From assembly GCA_019155205.2 (NCBI GenBank), contig JAHNZQ020000277.1, positions 627,861 through 691,860 on the forward strand: a stretch of DNA of 64,000 bases. The letters are read 5' to 3'. Position numbers and translations under genes: made by a program. This DNA comes from Gracilaria vermiculophylla (lineage: Eukaryota > Rhodophyta > Florideophyceae > Gracilariales > Gracilariaceae). Below the pieces are notes generated by a model. That model did no database searches and was not told the DNA's origin. It was given only the letters and a program-made list of their open reading frames with translations. Below, piece after piece: positions 33,401 to 42,907 of this stretch (positions are counted from its first letter, which is position 1; each line of letters begins with the position of its first letter).

Positions 33401-35433
33401 GCAGTTAAGACAGCCCCTGCTTTTCTGTTCGTCTCCAACTCTTCCGACATTTCATATAGCATAGATTTAATCAGATCGATGGCTTCCCCAGATCCAGCAG
33501 TTATGAGAGCCCGGTCCAGAGAGGGCTGTAAAGACACACTTTTAGGCTCTGGTTTCGGAGGCTTTCCAACTTGTTCTGAAAGTAGGTTTCGTGTTTTCGC
33601 GATTGGTAGTGCACCTGCAGTCATAGCTGTTGAAGAACTACCTGGTTGGTAATCTTCTGCCTCTCCTTTGGAATAAAACTGCGATAAAAACGTACCCGCC
33701 CCAGAAAAGGCATGACTAACGGGAACCTTTTCTAGGGAGGTTTGATGCGTAGCACTATCGCGTGCATTTTCGATAGAACTGTCTTGCACAAGAATGGATT
33801 GGCGATTTGCCTCAGCTTCCAAGTTAGTGGCCTCCTTTCGGATTTTAGGCTCTGACGTTGTTGCCAGTGGTTGATTGAGAGATAGATCTCCAGCACCGGT
33901 AAGATCTGGACTTTGTCCGGAGACAGACGCATTGCTCGTGTTTGTGCTTTCCGTCCAATCTGTTTCTTTTTCAGAAGAGTCTTTGGTATCAATGGCTGAG
34001 ATATGTGCAATAGTCTTCAAATCATTCGAAAGTTGTGAGAAGCCGAAGGCGTTCGAGCTTTTCGAACAGGGAGCTTCAACTGTTGCGCTGAGTTGGCTAT
34101 GTTCTGCATTCCTAGCAAAAGAGGATGCAACTGACAAGGAACTTGCGCTTTTAACACCAGTTTTGGCTGATGATTCGTTGCCACGAGAAAAATCTGGAAA
34201 CGATACGTGCTCGACTGGTCTACGTGGAGATGGGGCGGTTGGCAGAGCATTTGGTGGTCGAACAAGACTGCAATTCGCACCAGCACGAGAATCAGTTAGT
34301 GAATAAGGCAGGAGCTTAAAATCGGAAGTAAGGACAAGAAAACGGGGCATTGGTTGTATCATTTCGGAAGATGGGTCTTCTGGCTCAATAGGGCTCACGT
34401 CATTATAGTCCACAGCAGAGCCCAAGGGGAAGGTATCATCTCCATCTTCATTTATTGGCAAATACACGGACTTGCTTTCATCGAGCTTCCATACTTGCCA
34501 TTCGTTTTCGACTTTGGCGACGATCTCTGCTTCGGTGCTGATCGAGGATGAGATGATGCACATGTCCCATACGGGAATAGAATTAACGACAACGTTAGGA
34601 TGTTGATCCGAACTGACATCTGGGCTGGGCAAGCACAATTCTCCAAACTGGAAATAGGATGCAATGGAAACTTTTTTTCCATTCTTATCTAAGGTCCACA
34701 TTATGTAGCGCACATTGTCGTCTTTGCTATATGTCACGAGGACGGCATCTTCTTTGACAAAGTGGATAGCGAATGGTATCCATCCAGATTCAACTTCAAC
34801 GATTGTTGCAGCCAAAGACGCGTCGGAGACGATGTATACGTACACACATCCACGCTGTGTGCCAATGGCAAGCATTTCATCAGATGGGGAGAATGCAAGA
34901 GACAGCGGACCAGGAACATCAATCTTGGTTTTTGCTTCACAAGCGGAGTTCGAAACGTTGTAGATGTGTACTGCTGAAGTAAGAGTAGCAATGAGCTGTG
35001 ACGAAGGTGTATTCGTAGGATTCGGCTCCGAGAACGCGCTGAATGTGACGGCCGCAACCGGCGCAGCTATTATCTGAACATTTCCTGAAACGAGTGCAGG
35101 AAAGTCTAACAAAAGAAGCGCTGCGCCATCGCATTCCGCATGGACAAGAAGAACAGTGTCGCCTAGGATAAACTGTATCGACAAAACCGTTTGAATACCT
35201 TGTGGAGAGAGATCCGAGTCCGTGCTCGTGCTCCTAGCGTCTCGAATATCTGAAAGTTTAAGCACCGACAAGGTGACACCGGTGGCCACCACAGCATACC
35301 CGAAGCGAGAGGAACATGCCAGAAGGTTCACGAAGTTTTCTGAGACCTCAGCTTTGGTCAGAGTTGCGGGGGCTTTTGCTGTGCAAGAGAAGAATTCCGG
35401 AGAGGCCTCGATAGGTTCTCCCAAGTCATCCAT
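30433..35433 (-). CDS. FG-repeat nucleoporin of the NUP214/NUP159 type
   Basis: A 1666-residue single-exon protein. The N-terminal 400 residues form a beta-propeller-like region (NLLACSSRFGYAVVATG near its start), as in NUP214/Nup159, which anchors the DEAD-box mRNA export helicase at the cytoplasmic face of the pore. A coiled-coil segment lies at about 680-830. A long Ser/Asp/Lys-rich stretch follows, with two copies of a PFAxLPPDDFD motif (about 1190-1248). Residues about 1440-1660 are FG repeats such as SFGTP, FGQSA, VFGAP and MLGFG. The propeller plus coiled coil plus C-terminal FG order supports NUP214/159 over other FG nucleoporins, although the propeller match is weak by eye. Confidence 0.8.
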   Translation of the reverse strand: MDDLGEPIEASPEFFSCTAKAPATLTKAEVSENFVNLLACSSRFGYAVVATGVTLSVLKLSDIRDARSTSTDSDLSPQGIQTVLSIQFILGDTVLLVHAECDGAALLLLDFPALVSGNVQIIAAPVAAVTFSAFSEPNPTNTPSSQLIATLTSAVHIYNVSNSACEAKTKIDVPGPLSLAFSPSDEMLAIGTQRGCVYVYIVSDASLAATIVEVESGWIPFAIHFVKEDAVLVTYSKDDNVRYIMWTLDKNGKKVSIASYFQFGELCLPSPDVSSDQHPNVVVNSIPVWDMCIISSSISTEAEIVAKVENEWQVWKLDESKSVYLPINEDGDDTFPLGSAVDYNDVSPIEPEDPSSEMIQPMPRFLVLTSDFKLLPYSLTDSRAGANCSLVRPPNALPTAPSPRRPVEHVSFPDFSRGNESSAKTGVKSASSLSVASSFARNAEHSQLSATVEAPCSKSSNAFGFSQLSNDLKTIAHISAIDTKDSSEKETDWTESTNTSNASVSGQSPDLTGAGDLSLNQPLATTSEPKIRKEATNLEAEANRQSILVQDSSIENARDSATHQTSLEKVPVSHAFSGAGTFLSQFYSKGEAEDYQPGSSSTAMTAGALPIAKTRNLLSEQVGKPPKPEPKSVSLQPSLDRALITAGSGEAIDLIKSMLYEMSEELETNRKAGAVLTAELKSHSLAILSKLDTTRTALSEMMESTLDRFRREACLRDEVGKTLKDILRISRAYETLALELQVEDTAGLSRSLKPEDVAMDEQISSKETDVVKSIASIERRLAEEAAPQKYRNPAEVIREIYASLSLQGIRIRRVLELLKSLSGRLQEHDQGGRQSSLGLSLARLEQLNLEDGKSSMKSHDEQSFGFETPKTSTEMTGMVAPSSTTPEEGHELFPPKIDALLRKLAMSGGRELIRPLSQKFSTSSRGAQKGDTFSSHEDHRGPVSLPLDKAGDSQMVEVRDLLDGVNQSARPQLTSDTQASSTSSLRTSANRLPFQKSLIPSNTALSPNRKAGFEESNTSSFKVIESLPSSAEVVTQNKLNQKRKMGSSDIRREGQTESAVHGKETTFGFEENKPSNKYSAFGVSATRQFEANVSNSSPQKVNLLHNAKSRQESPFFSNALGRLSDRKPVQKSFTSSVNSSMPQLPSSDPGVSINAGSSENERTADSKPLGTHTKPTEDSPINPRKADQTKIPFAGLPPDDFDSTEKVSSTPFASLTPKSPFASLPPDDFDNAENDLKKTDVPLAKLPLEENGKSLKPDPLKSVVENKNPGSSLKEKNLKPTSDSAKRENVNIAFKDGSHHQSTPLAFDTPRTDSASILVSDSLQSNAIAGETRHSDRTSAFKSSSSMFGSMYSTASDSNALPSFGQVFNQQENRGDVFGTSALVQSSAGSSMSSSFQAQQSVANQEGVPIFGAEMQMNQTSDENKSGDSVSPIAATESDDSDDEYVRQGMDTSMGISNSSSQGFSNPSTTGGSLFGQAFSSAFGTPTSGAQIFGQSASHQGTQFGRPPFGATPSSFGTPNPNAMGGNTGRSSSSFGPNASFGTTLSTGAAPVFGAPSALGASPTFGNASPLGAQGSPFAMPTARFGETSFGSHAGQSSSMLGFGMSSTGTGGASPFGAVATGTGFAKSSGSASGFAALAASSNGLVFGNGGGPPAFTSAAFTERRA

Positions 35434-36635
35434 AGTGCGTCAGTGTGGGGAAAAAAAGAAGAGAAGAAACAAAAAGTGTTTCGGGAGGAAAACTGCAGCA
35501 CGCAAATAAAAAGTGGAAGTCAAAGCGTGTCCTGGAGAAACGGTGCGACTTGGGGCAATGTGAACGAATTCTCTTCAAGGTTTCAGAGGCGCAGTTCTTT
35601 CAAATCTCGAGGTGCAGCGGAACTTATGGCATTGCGTTCGACATGTCGCGTTTGGAAACTGGGCACGAATTATTCGCGGGAATGTCGACACCACTTGCAC
35701 GGCCGTGTTGAATAGCAGAGCTGTGCCTTTGGGTAGGATTTCTGCGCGGCTCAACTCCAGCCAACACCGAAATCAAAATAAATGGAAACCGGACAAGGCT
35801 CAAATGCAGCAGCTACAGTACTCTAACGTTACGTTTATCAAGCCTGCAAAAACACTTCAAAATCTCAGAGACCAGGAGCAGGGCATAAACGCGAAATGAA
35901 GCCTCAACAATGGCATATCTACTCGAGTTGAAGCAATTGTACCCCACTCATTGCCGCCTCAAAGAATCCAGTCACGTCGGTGAGGCCTGACCTTGCACAG
36001 TTCTAGCTACAGCATCTCTGTATACACCAGCACGTCATGGCAAGCATGTTCCGAAACCAGAAATCGCCATGACGTGAAAATTCTTTCCATTTCCCTACCC
36101 TTGTCTATTGCAAGCTTTTCCAAGTTTGCAGTCGCCGACAAGCGCACGAATAATGCTCGTGGTGTTGAAGTATCAAGGCCATGTTTGATCATAAATCTCA
36201 CCACAACATTTTCAATTTGTCTCGATTCCGTTCCTCTCCAAAACATAAAACGCTTACAAGGCGTAAGCGCAACGCGATCGCTAAGATAAACTGTGCGCGA
36301 TTATTCCTTGTTTTCACGTTCATTCCTCCTCTTGCAACAGTTTAATTGTAATCCTACAGAAACAAACTCTACAACTCACATGTACGCGTCTATTTCCTGC
36401 TTTCAACCACCGAAATCCTCGTGGTGTGAAATTCACCATGTGAACTGAAGCTGATCTTCTTTCTGCTTATTTGGTCCACTTCACGGCAAGTCTTTTTCGA
36501 TTTGATGGGGCAAAGGCCGGCGCGCGTTATTATCGCCATGTCTTTCGAAGCTCTTGCAAGAAAGGTCATGGTGGTTATGAAGGTGCTCGTGATTCGACCT
36601 CATTCACTCCTCGCTACGGCTTACGCCCTGGAGTT
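35434..36635. other. 1.2 kb spacer upstream of the nucleoporin gene, no gene seen
   Basis: It holds the nucleoporin promoter and the 3' end of the FKBP gene. Frames of 70-98 codons on the plus strand at 35443-35899 and 35993-36289 overlap each other or lack features, so I do not call them. Confidence 0.4.
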
Positions 36636-37391
36636 TCAAAGGGTGAAATGTTTTGATGGATCTATCTCGTCAATTTCTCCAACTCCTTGCTGTTCTTTAA
36701 AGATTTGTATGATTTCCTCATCGGTAGGAGTGAGATCTGTATAGTAGCCACGGTCATCGGGGTCTTTCGATATTGTTCGCAGCTCAACGTCAAAAACCAC
36801 TGTTCCGTCACCACTGTTGACCGCGTCTATGAAAGCCTTCCTTTCTCTAAATCTTAAAGGTATGGGAGCGAACCCATTCTTGGAATATCCAATTCTCAGG
36901 GGTACAATCGCTCTGCGTCTTCCTCCCGCTCTCATGGTATGAAGCGCTTCCTCAAGTCCCAAGACATGCTCCCCGTTTCCATGGTGAATAAGATATCCAT
37001 GATCACCACGGTCATACGTGGATTCATGTTTTACCAGAGCTTCCCCGGAAGGCTTGATTGTGTACAACACAAAGTGGATATTGAGGATGTCACCCCACTC
37101 CGGAGTTGGGCCTTCACCTACCGTGAAGTCGAAGAACTTTAAACCGCTGATTGTTTGGAATCCAGATATGCGCTTGGAATCTTCGCTCTCCTCTTCTTTT
37201 TCATCGTCTGCACGGGCTGGTAAAAACGGCACAGAGAGCAAAAGGCCAATGACGGCTCTTCGTGATAGAACAGGAAGTTGAACTTGGCGGTTGTGACTTT
37301 TTTCAATGCAACACACGAAATTCTGACTTTTGTGGCGATTACTTCGCCGAGTCACAATGGGTGCGCAAAAGTTTAGCGAAGAACGGCACAT
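36636..37391 (-). CDS. Thylakoid-lumen FKBP-type peptidyl-prolyl isomerase
   Basis: A 251-residue protein. The N-terminus is a bipartite plastid-lumen signal: a basic transit part, then a twin-arginine motif (S43-R44-R45), a hydrophobic core and an ARA cleavage site at 59-61 before an acidic mature start (DDEKEEE). The mature part is an FKBP domain (about 85-225) with GDILNIHFVLYT, VLGLEEALHTMRAGGRRRAIVP and a GTVVFDVELRTI end. It resembles the lumenal FKBPs of plants, which assist thylakoid protein folding or photosystem assembly. The open frame starts upstream at a TTG; the first ATG is at 37391 and gives a suitable targeting peptide. The active-site aromatic residues are only partly conserved, so isomerase activity is uncertain. 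Confidence 0.85.
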   Translation of the reverse strand: MCRSSLNFCAPIVTRRSNRHKSQNFVCCIEKSHNRQVQLPVLSRRAVIGLLLSVPFLPARADDEKEEESEDSKRISGFQTISGLKFFDFTVGEGPTPEWGDILNIHFVLYTIKPSGEALVKHESTYDRGDHGYLIHHGNGEHVLGLEEALHTMRAGGRRRAIVPLRIGYSKNGFAPIPLRFRERKAFIDAVNSGDGTVVFDVELRTISKDPDDRGYYTDLTPTDEEIIQIFKEQQGVGEIDEIDPSKHFTL

Positions 37392-38137
37392 ATTAAATGA
37401 AGTCACGTAGATGGATTGGAAGAGGCTAATGGTTGTGGCTGGCTGGTTGTAAACAGAAATGAAAACCAACGAGTATAAATTTGCCTCTGGCTGCGAAAAC
37501 CGAGATCAACCCCGCAGACGCTCAGGACTGCTTAGTCGAGCTCTAAAATATCAACCGCATTATTTTCAAGACGCACGTGCATCTTCGTTACTGACGAAAC
37601 AAAAACTTTCCAATTTCTACGCGAAATACTGGTGGACGATGTCCTTATCCTTAAACAGGTCTCAGCAAATGTGAAGAGCTTAAAGAGCTTTTGCTCTTAA
37701 TGATTTACAGACTACAAAAATTCAGATGGAGCTATAATGGCCACATCTTCACTTTGTCTCTAATCCTCGTTCCAAAACCAAATGCGGAAGTTGAAGAGAA
37801 CAACAGGAGCTCAATGTACGGTCCATGCGATATAGATAAAAAAGGCCTCAAAAGAATCTGTACGCGGGACAAACATGTGGCGTCTTTTGCGGTAGCAATG
37901 CTCCACGAAAAGGTCAGGCTTCTGCACATTAGACGTTAGACGGCTTCGAAGGTACACACACAAATACAAATGTTCAACCAATAACGAGAGCAGGTACGAT
38001 AGATTTGGTTTGTTAAGTTCTGCATAGTCAACGTATGGACAAAAATTATGTCGAAGCCATTCCGACGGGATTGGGTTATATTGCGGGAAGCAGTATCATC
38101 GCTTCGACAACGTACAAGTCGCCGCTTACTATCTTCC
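37392..38137. other. Spacer between NblA-like and FKBP genes, no gene seen
   Basis: This stretch lies downstream of the NblA-like gene and upstream of FKBP. Short frames at 37459-37939 have no recognisable feature. Confidence 0.4.
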
Positions 38138-38608
38138 TCAATCGTTCTGCATATCCTCAGGGTCTGGTGGTTCGACGCCAAAACTGACATCTCTGTTTAG
38201 CATCTTCTTTAGAATGTTATCCTTCACCATCATCTGGCGTACAACTTCGATGGCAAGCTTGCGACACTCCTCGCCACTCATCCTCTCCACTTGGTTTTCA
38301 TACTGTTTCATTAACAACTGTTGCGCAAGTGTAAGTTCGTTAGGTATTTCAGGAAGCGATTCACCTTTGTCTTCATCGGAAGGTTTGTAGACAGCCCTCG
38401 GGAAGTGTAGGGTGGTATGTTTTGGTGCTGAACGGGGTCGCTTGCAAAAAGGGCTATAAAATGTTGATGTTGATATTTGACTGCGATGGAATAATGAAAT
38501 AGGGACTATGAACGAGCATATTGGTGCAACAGACACCGACATCGTGTAAGACATAGACGGCGGTGACGAGTTCGTCCAAATGGAACACCTACGGAAGAGT
38601 TTTCTCAT
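38138..38608 (-). CDS. nblA: NblA-like phycobilisome degradation protein with N-terminal extension
   Basis: A 156-residue protein. Residues 91-137 match NblA: ELTLAQQL, then KQYENQVERMS, then a VRQMMVKDNILKKML helix, close to the family pattern ELxLEQ...YexQVxxMSxEq...RQMMVKeN. NblA is a short helical protein that binds phycobiliproteins and delivers phycobilisomes to Clp protease during nutrient or light stress. Residues 1-75 are Ser/Arg/Pro-rich with few acidic residues and resemble a plastid transit peptide; residues 76-90 are acidic. A short acidic tail ends the protein. In red algae the homologue (ycf18) is normally plastid-encoded, so a nuclear copy with a targeting extension is notable. 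Later in-frame ATGs (M19, M23) are alternatives. Confidence 0.82.
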   Translation of the reverse strand: MRKLFRRCSIWTNSSPPSMSYTMSVSVAPICSFIVPISLFHRSQISTSTFYSPFCKRPRSAPKHTTLHFPRAVYKPSDEDKGESLPEIPNELTLAQQLLMKQYENQVERMSGEECRKLAIEVVRQMMVKDNILKKMLNRDVSFGVEPPDPEDMQND

Positions 38609-39522
38609 GAAAACCAGACCAATTGAGGCAATGAAGAAAACTTGGTAGAGCGCGAGATGTGTTTGTAGGGTTTTAGGATCGGCTCAAAAATTGCAGAATC
38701 CAATAACACGTGTGCACGCGAGCGTTGTACTGCAGGTCGATCGGTATCCATCATAGCATGAGAACTGCTACTCCAGCAAGATCAGTATGAATATACTCAC
38801 GTCGCTTCTCAGGGTCCTACCGATTAAGTGGCTCTCGCAGACATTGAAGCCATTCGAAATGCTCGGGTGGGCTTGGCTATCGTCAAGCAATGGAGCTTGC
38901 ACCGCTATGATGCCAAGTTGACAAATGCCATTTTATTCATGTTGTTAAGAGCATTTGCGAAGGATACTTCGCGGTTGAGGAGTTTTGTTCGCACGCAAGC
39001 CGCATGTCACATCCCGTTTGAAGCCATGATTCCTCGAATAGATTTTGTTACACCTGTCAGTTGTTTTCTTGAGCAATACGGCTCCATGATTCGCCACTTG
39101 CATCGAAAAGAATATAAAATCATTGATACAAGAGCAGTAGCTTCCAGAAGATATCCTAGAGCGATGGGGATTTGAATTACGGTGGCACTAGTTCGGAACA
39201 CCAATTCTGGCCACGGGAGTAAGGCATGATCGATAGTCCAAGATTGGTGCAGACGCGCTCATTGTCCGCGTGCTCCAAACATAGCATATAAGTTAATATG
39301 GCCATCAGGGAGCGATTAAATCTAGAACCCCCATCTGCTCATCGTCGAAGCGTTGAGTTACAGAGCTAGATGCCGTTCGTTGATGGCTTTCCCACGTCCT
39401 GGCGCGTGAAAAACACGATGCGCAGCGTTTCCATGGACGAATAAAGAAGTGAAAGAGAATCCAGCGATCATCGCTGGTGAACTTATCATTATACCGGTAA
39501 CTTCGTCGTAGAACCTGCTAAC
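38609..39522. other. Spacer with an exon-like open frame, otherwise empty
   Basis: It holds the NblA-like promoter and the 3' end of GOT1. A plus-strand frame at 38828-39175 encodes 115 residues of coding-like composition (DIEAIRNARVGLAIVKQW) but begins at a GTG just after a stop, so it has no start. It could be an exon, a gene remnant or chance. Confidence 0.35.
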
Positions 39523-40002
39523 CTATCGGCAATCTGCATTGGGCGTAAGAGGAAGACACAAAGTACTGTCAGTAGCTGCAGAAATTGCATTGAAACAGAA
39601 TGAAACAAAACGCACGTTTCGAACCATCGGTAATCCTAGGAGCTTGCCGGTTACGGGGGCTCTCCTTAGAAACCCAATCACGACTGGAAAGAAGTCGCCA
39701 AACAGATTGACGAAGCCGAAAAGCTCGACACCCATTCCAAGAACGGGCAGACCAAATAGAACGAGAGCCATGCCACTGAAGAAAAACACAGAAGCTTTTG
39801 CTTTGCGTTTCTGAAAGAAAAAACGCACCGAACGAGTGGGTCCTATTATCATCATGACGCCAGCAAGGTAGAGAACATTTCCCATGGCTAAAAGACCCTT
39901 GTCAAAGAAAAGCGCGACACCAAGAACGGAAAACGCCAGACCGAAGGCGGTAAGACCGATTCCGATCTTTCGCACGTCCGTAATCGCGAAAGGAGAAGAC
40001 AT
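39523..40002 (-). CDS. GOT1: GOT1-family vesicle transport membrane protein
   Basis: A 159-residue protein with four hydrophobic segments and the GOT1/SFT2 pattern: a short N-terminus with TDVRKIGIGLTAFGLAFSV, then FFDKGLLAMGNVLYLAGV, GPTRSVRFFFQKRKAKAS and GLPVLGMGVELFGFVNLFG. GOT1 acts in ER-to-Golgi and intra-Golgi vesicle transport. The open frame goes up to 40068 but begins at TTG; the first ATG is at 40002 and gives the usual short N-terminus. It is head-to-head with RPN9, 445 bases apart. Confidence 0.92.
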   Translation of the reverse strand: MSSPFAITDVRKIGIGLTAFGLAFSVLGVALFFDKGLLAMGNVLYLAGVMMIIGPTRSVRFFFQKRKAKASVFFFSGMALVLFGLPVLGMGVELFGFVNLFGDFFPVVIGFLRRAPVTGKLLGLPMVRNVRFVSFCFNAISAATDSTLCLPLTPNADCR

Positions 40003-40447
40003 ATGGGCAAATGAACGAGTGGAAGTAGACTGGCAGAAAAAGCGCTCTGTGCAGACGAACCCACGCAAATTTCCTGGAGGAGTTGGAGTTTGGGGAGGCG
40101 AACAACGAGTTGAACGAGAAATCGATCACTTGGCCAGGCGCAAGTTGACTGTTCGCACGAGCATCGACGCTGTCCCATCTGCGTGCAGAATGCCCTGCAC
40201 TGGCGAACTTCGCACAGCGAACTGTCGCGCCTTTGACTTGGCATCCGGCTGACACCGAGTCCACGTGTGGGAGCACGGGTGACACGAATCGAGCACCGGC
40301 GCATCCTGAGTATCCACGGCCTCCAGAGCCTGTCCTGGGGTCGCCGATGGCGCGGCTGGAGGATCATTGCATCGAGCTACTCGCACGAGTAGCGGAGTGC
40401 GCCATTCGGACAATTTTCATCCGCCGTCTCGGACTACGCGATCTACC
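40003..40447. promoter_or_regulatory. Divergent spacer between GOT1 and RPN9
   Basis: A 445-base region between two divergent starts that probably carries both promoters. Open frames on both strands are extensions of the flanking frames or antisense. No TATA box seen. Confidence 0.35.
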
Positions 40448-41620
40448 ATGACGACCCCCGCCGCGACTGAGTTCATTGAAAAGCGCGTAGCATCCGAATC
40501 TGACAGTTCTACGAAAGCTGCGCTCTCCACCCTGCAATCGTACTACACCCAAAAGCTATGGCATCAGCTTACGGAGCATGTCAAGACCATCGTCGTCGAT
40601 CCCAAAGTCAGTGACAAGAAAAGCATCTACTCTTCTTTTCTGAAGCATTTTGAAGCCAAGCTTAACCCAGTATCGCTCGTACAGATCCTCGCCGACATCG
40701 TTCGCGCAGAATTATATCAGAGCCCGACTGATGCCCTAGAATTTCTATCTCCCCTCCTCATCGCTGACGGCCAGAAAGGGTCCGTCGTCACTGCTAGTGA
40801 TGAGGCACATGTGCTTCTGCTTTCGCATGTTGCTGTGCTTCATATGCACGCCAATGACAATGCAGCTTGTAAGAAGGATGTCGAAGCCGCTCGCGTTTTG
40901 GTTGAAGCTGCACATGACATGAACCCGCTTGTTCATTCTGCGTTCTACCGTGCAGCTGCAGAGTATCATAAAGTTGTCGGAACCGCCTCCGACTTCTTCC
41001 GCAATGCGTTACAATTTCTTGCTTACACTCCACCAGACACCCTGGATGTCGCGGCTCAGCACAGATGGGCATTTGACATTGGCATTGCGGCTTTGGTTGG
41101 CAGCGATATTTACAACTTTGGTGAGGTTCTTTCGCACTCCATTGTTCATTCGTTGCGGGGCTCTGAGAACGAATGGCTCCTTCTTCTTCTTGAAGCGTTC
41201 AACAGTGGGGATTTGGAGAAGTTCGACGCTGTTTGTCAGCAATCTTCTGCACAAATGAATGCCCAACCAGTGCTGGTGGCAAATGAAGAGTTCTTAAAGC
41301 AGAAGGTCACCATATTAGCACTCATGGATTTGTGCTTTTCCAGATCCTTGGAACACTCCATTCCGTTTAGCGACGTTCAAAAAACATGTCGCCTGCCTCC
41401 GAAAGAAGTAGAGTATCTATTGATGCGATCGATGAGTCTGGGTTTGATATCAGGAGAAATTGATAATGTTGATCAATGCGTCACCATATTTCGTGTTCAA
41501 CCGAAGGTTTTAGGAAGGGAGACTATTGGTGATATGGCCAAGCGTCTATCAAAGTGGAGTCAACATGTGACTGACACCGTCGCGTTTTTGAATAAGACCA
41601 CAGTCGGCATTGTGGAATAG
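40448..41620 (+). CDS. RPN9: 26S proteasome lid subunit RPN9 (PSMD13)
   Basis: A 390-residue protein. The N-terminal two thirds are helical repeats, including YYTQKLWHQLTEHVK and FLKHFEAKLNPVSLVQILAD, which are typical for RPN9. The C-terminal third is a PCI-type winged helix (about 290-360; ILALMDLCFSRS, SLGLISGEIDNVDQ). RPN9 is a structural subunit of the 19S lid. I take the ATG at 40448, in the context taccatgac; the open frame before it begins at TTG. Length agrees with the family. Confidence 0.92.
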   Translation: MTTPAATEFIEKRVASESDSSTKAALSTLQSYYTQKLWHQLTEHVKTIVVDPKVSDKKSIYSSFLKHFEAKLNPVSLVQILADIVRAELYQSPTDALEFLSPLLIADGQKGSVVTASDEAHVLLLSHVAVLHMHANDNAACKKDVEAARVLVEAAHDMNPLVHSAFYRAAAEYHKVVGTASDFFRNALQFLAYTPPDTLDVAAQHRWAFDIGIAALVGSDIYNFGEVLSHSIVHSLRGSENEWLLLLLEAFNSGDLEKFDAVCQQSSAQMNAQPVLVANEEFLKQKVTILALMDLCFSRSLEHSIPFSDVQKTCRLPPKEVEYLLMRSMSLGLISGEIDNVDQCVTIFRVQPKVLGRETIGDMAKRLSKWSQHVTDTVAFLNKTTVGIVE

Positions 41621-42907
41621 ATGACCCAATATGAACAGCAGTCGGTATGAACGGTTGATTTGTACGATATCCCCATGGACATTGGACAAGTCAACTGTTG
41701 ACACCGACTTCCTTTGTAAATCATTGGCTAACTGGAATAAGAGTTCCTGTTTTCGTGGCATATGGCGCATAGAATTCAACATTCGCAGCCTTGGCACAGA
41801 GGTAGAAGACAATTGCCACTAAACAACAGCCAGCGTTCTCTTTTAGTATTATCTCACAACCGAATATGAACGACGTGAAGCGAAGCACTCAGACAATGAT
41901 TGGAGCCGATGCGGCTCAGAAAACGAGTTTAACAAATAACGTCAGAGGCGCGCATCGCACATGAGCTTTCGTTTCAATCCGGATGAACAGAATGGGTTCG
42001 CAACTCCGATGATTTCTTTTTTTTTGCCTCCAAGCAAAGAATCAAAAGTACATAACAAAGACAACACTCATACCCCCCGCATTGTGCACCGGAAAACGGC
42101 GTTTGTGATAGCAATTAGCTTCTGCAAAGGAAATGATCGAGGGTGACGTGCTTCCCGATTATGATGTGATTGTCAATTCTGCTTCCGTTGCAGAAGAATG
42201 TTCCATAGACTCATTTTGCGTTTATATCATTTCTGCACAAGTCTGCCACCCGATGCTAGCAGAAGGATCCTTGCACCATTGTTCTTTTACGGTGAAAGAA
42301 AGAAACAAGATTTTGGGCTTCAAACCCACAGTCCCTACTATACTCGTACACAGCGAATAAGCTTTGGGAATCTACTCGTATCATGCAAATGGTACATTCG
42401 TACACAATTGGTGAGGGCAAAATGGTAAAAGTGTACCAAAGTCACCATGGTAAATCCGTGATGGTGGCTCCCTTGAGGCACACAGGGGTGCAGGATTAGC
42501 AACGTTAATTCATAGGGGAATTGCTTCTGGATCATTGTCCGAAGTCGGACTCCTTGAATTATGCTTCCTGATGCCTACCCGCATGCACTAGTATACATCT
42601 GAAATGCAAAAATTCCCAGGAAGTGAAGAGCTTTGTTCGCTCAGAACAACAACAGAAACTCACAGAATCCGACAATTTTTTAAGGTCTTCATCAGACTGT
42701 GTTGTATCTTCTACAAAGATTTAGAAACCTTGGTTTGAAATGATTCCGAGAGAAAAACACTTTACCTTCGCAACCCCAATTGCATAGCTGTAGAGAGTCT
42801 TTGATTAACGAGGGCAGCTCTGCCAAAAAAAATCTGGGTAACAGGATATTTCTTCGCGTGCAGATAAAACAGGTGGCGTATTCCATGAAGAGAAGATGCA
42901 TGAGAGT
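41621..42907. other. Convergent 1.3 kb spacer, no gene seen
   Basis: It lies between the ends of RPN9 and the aminotransferase. A 61-codon frame from an ATG at 41961 and overlapping frames at 42133-42428 lack recognisable features. Confidence 0.4.
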
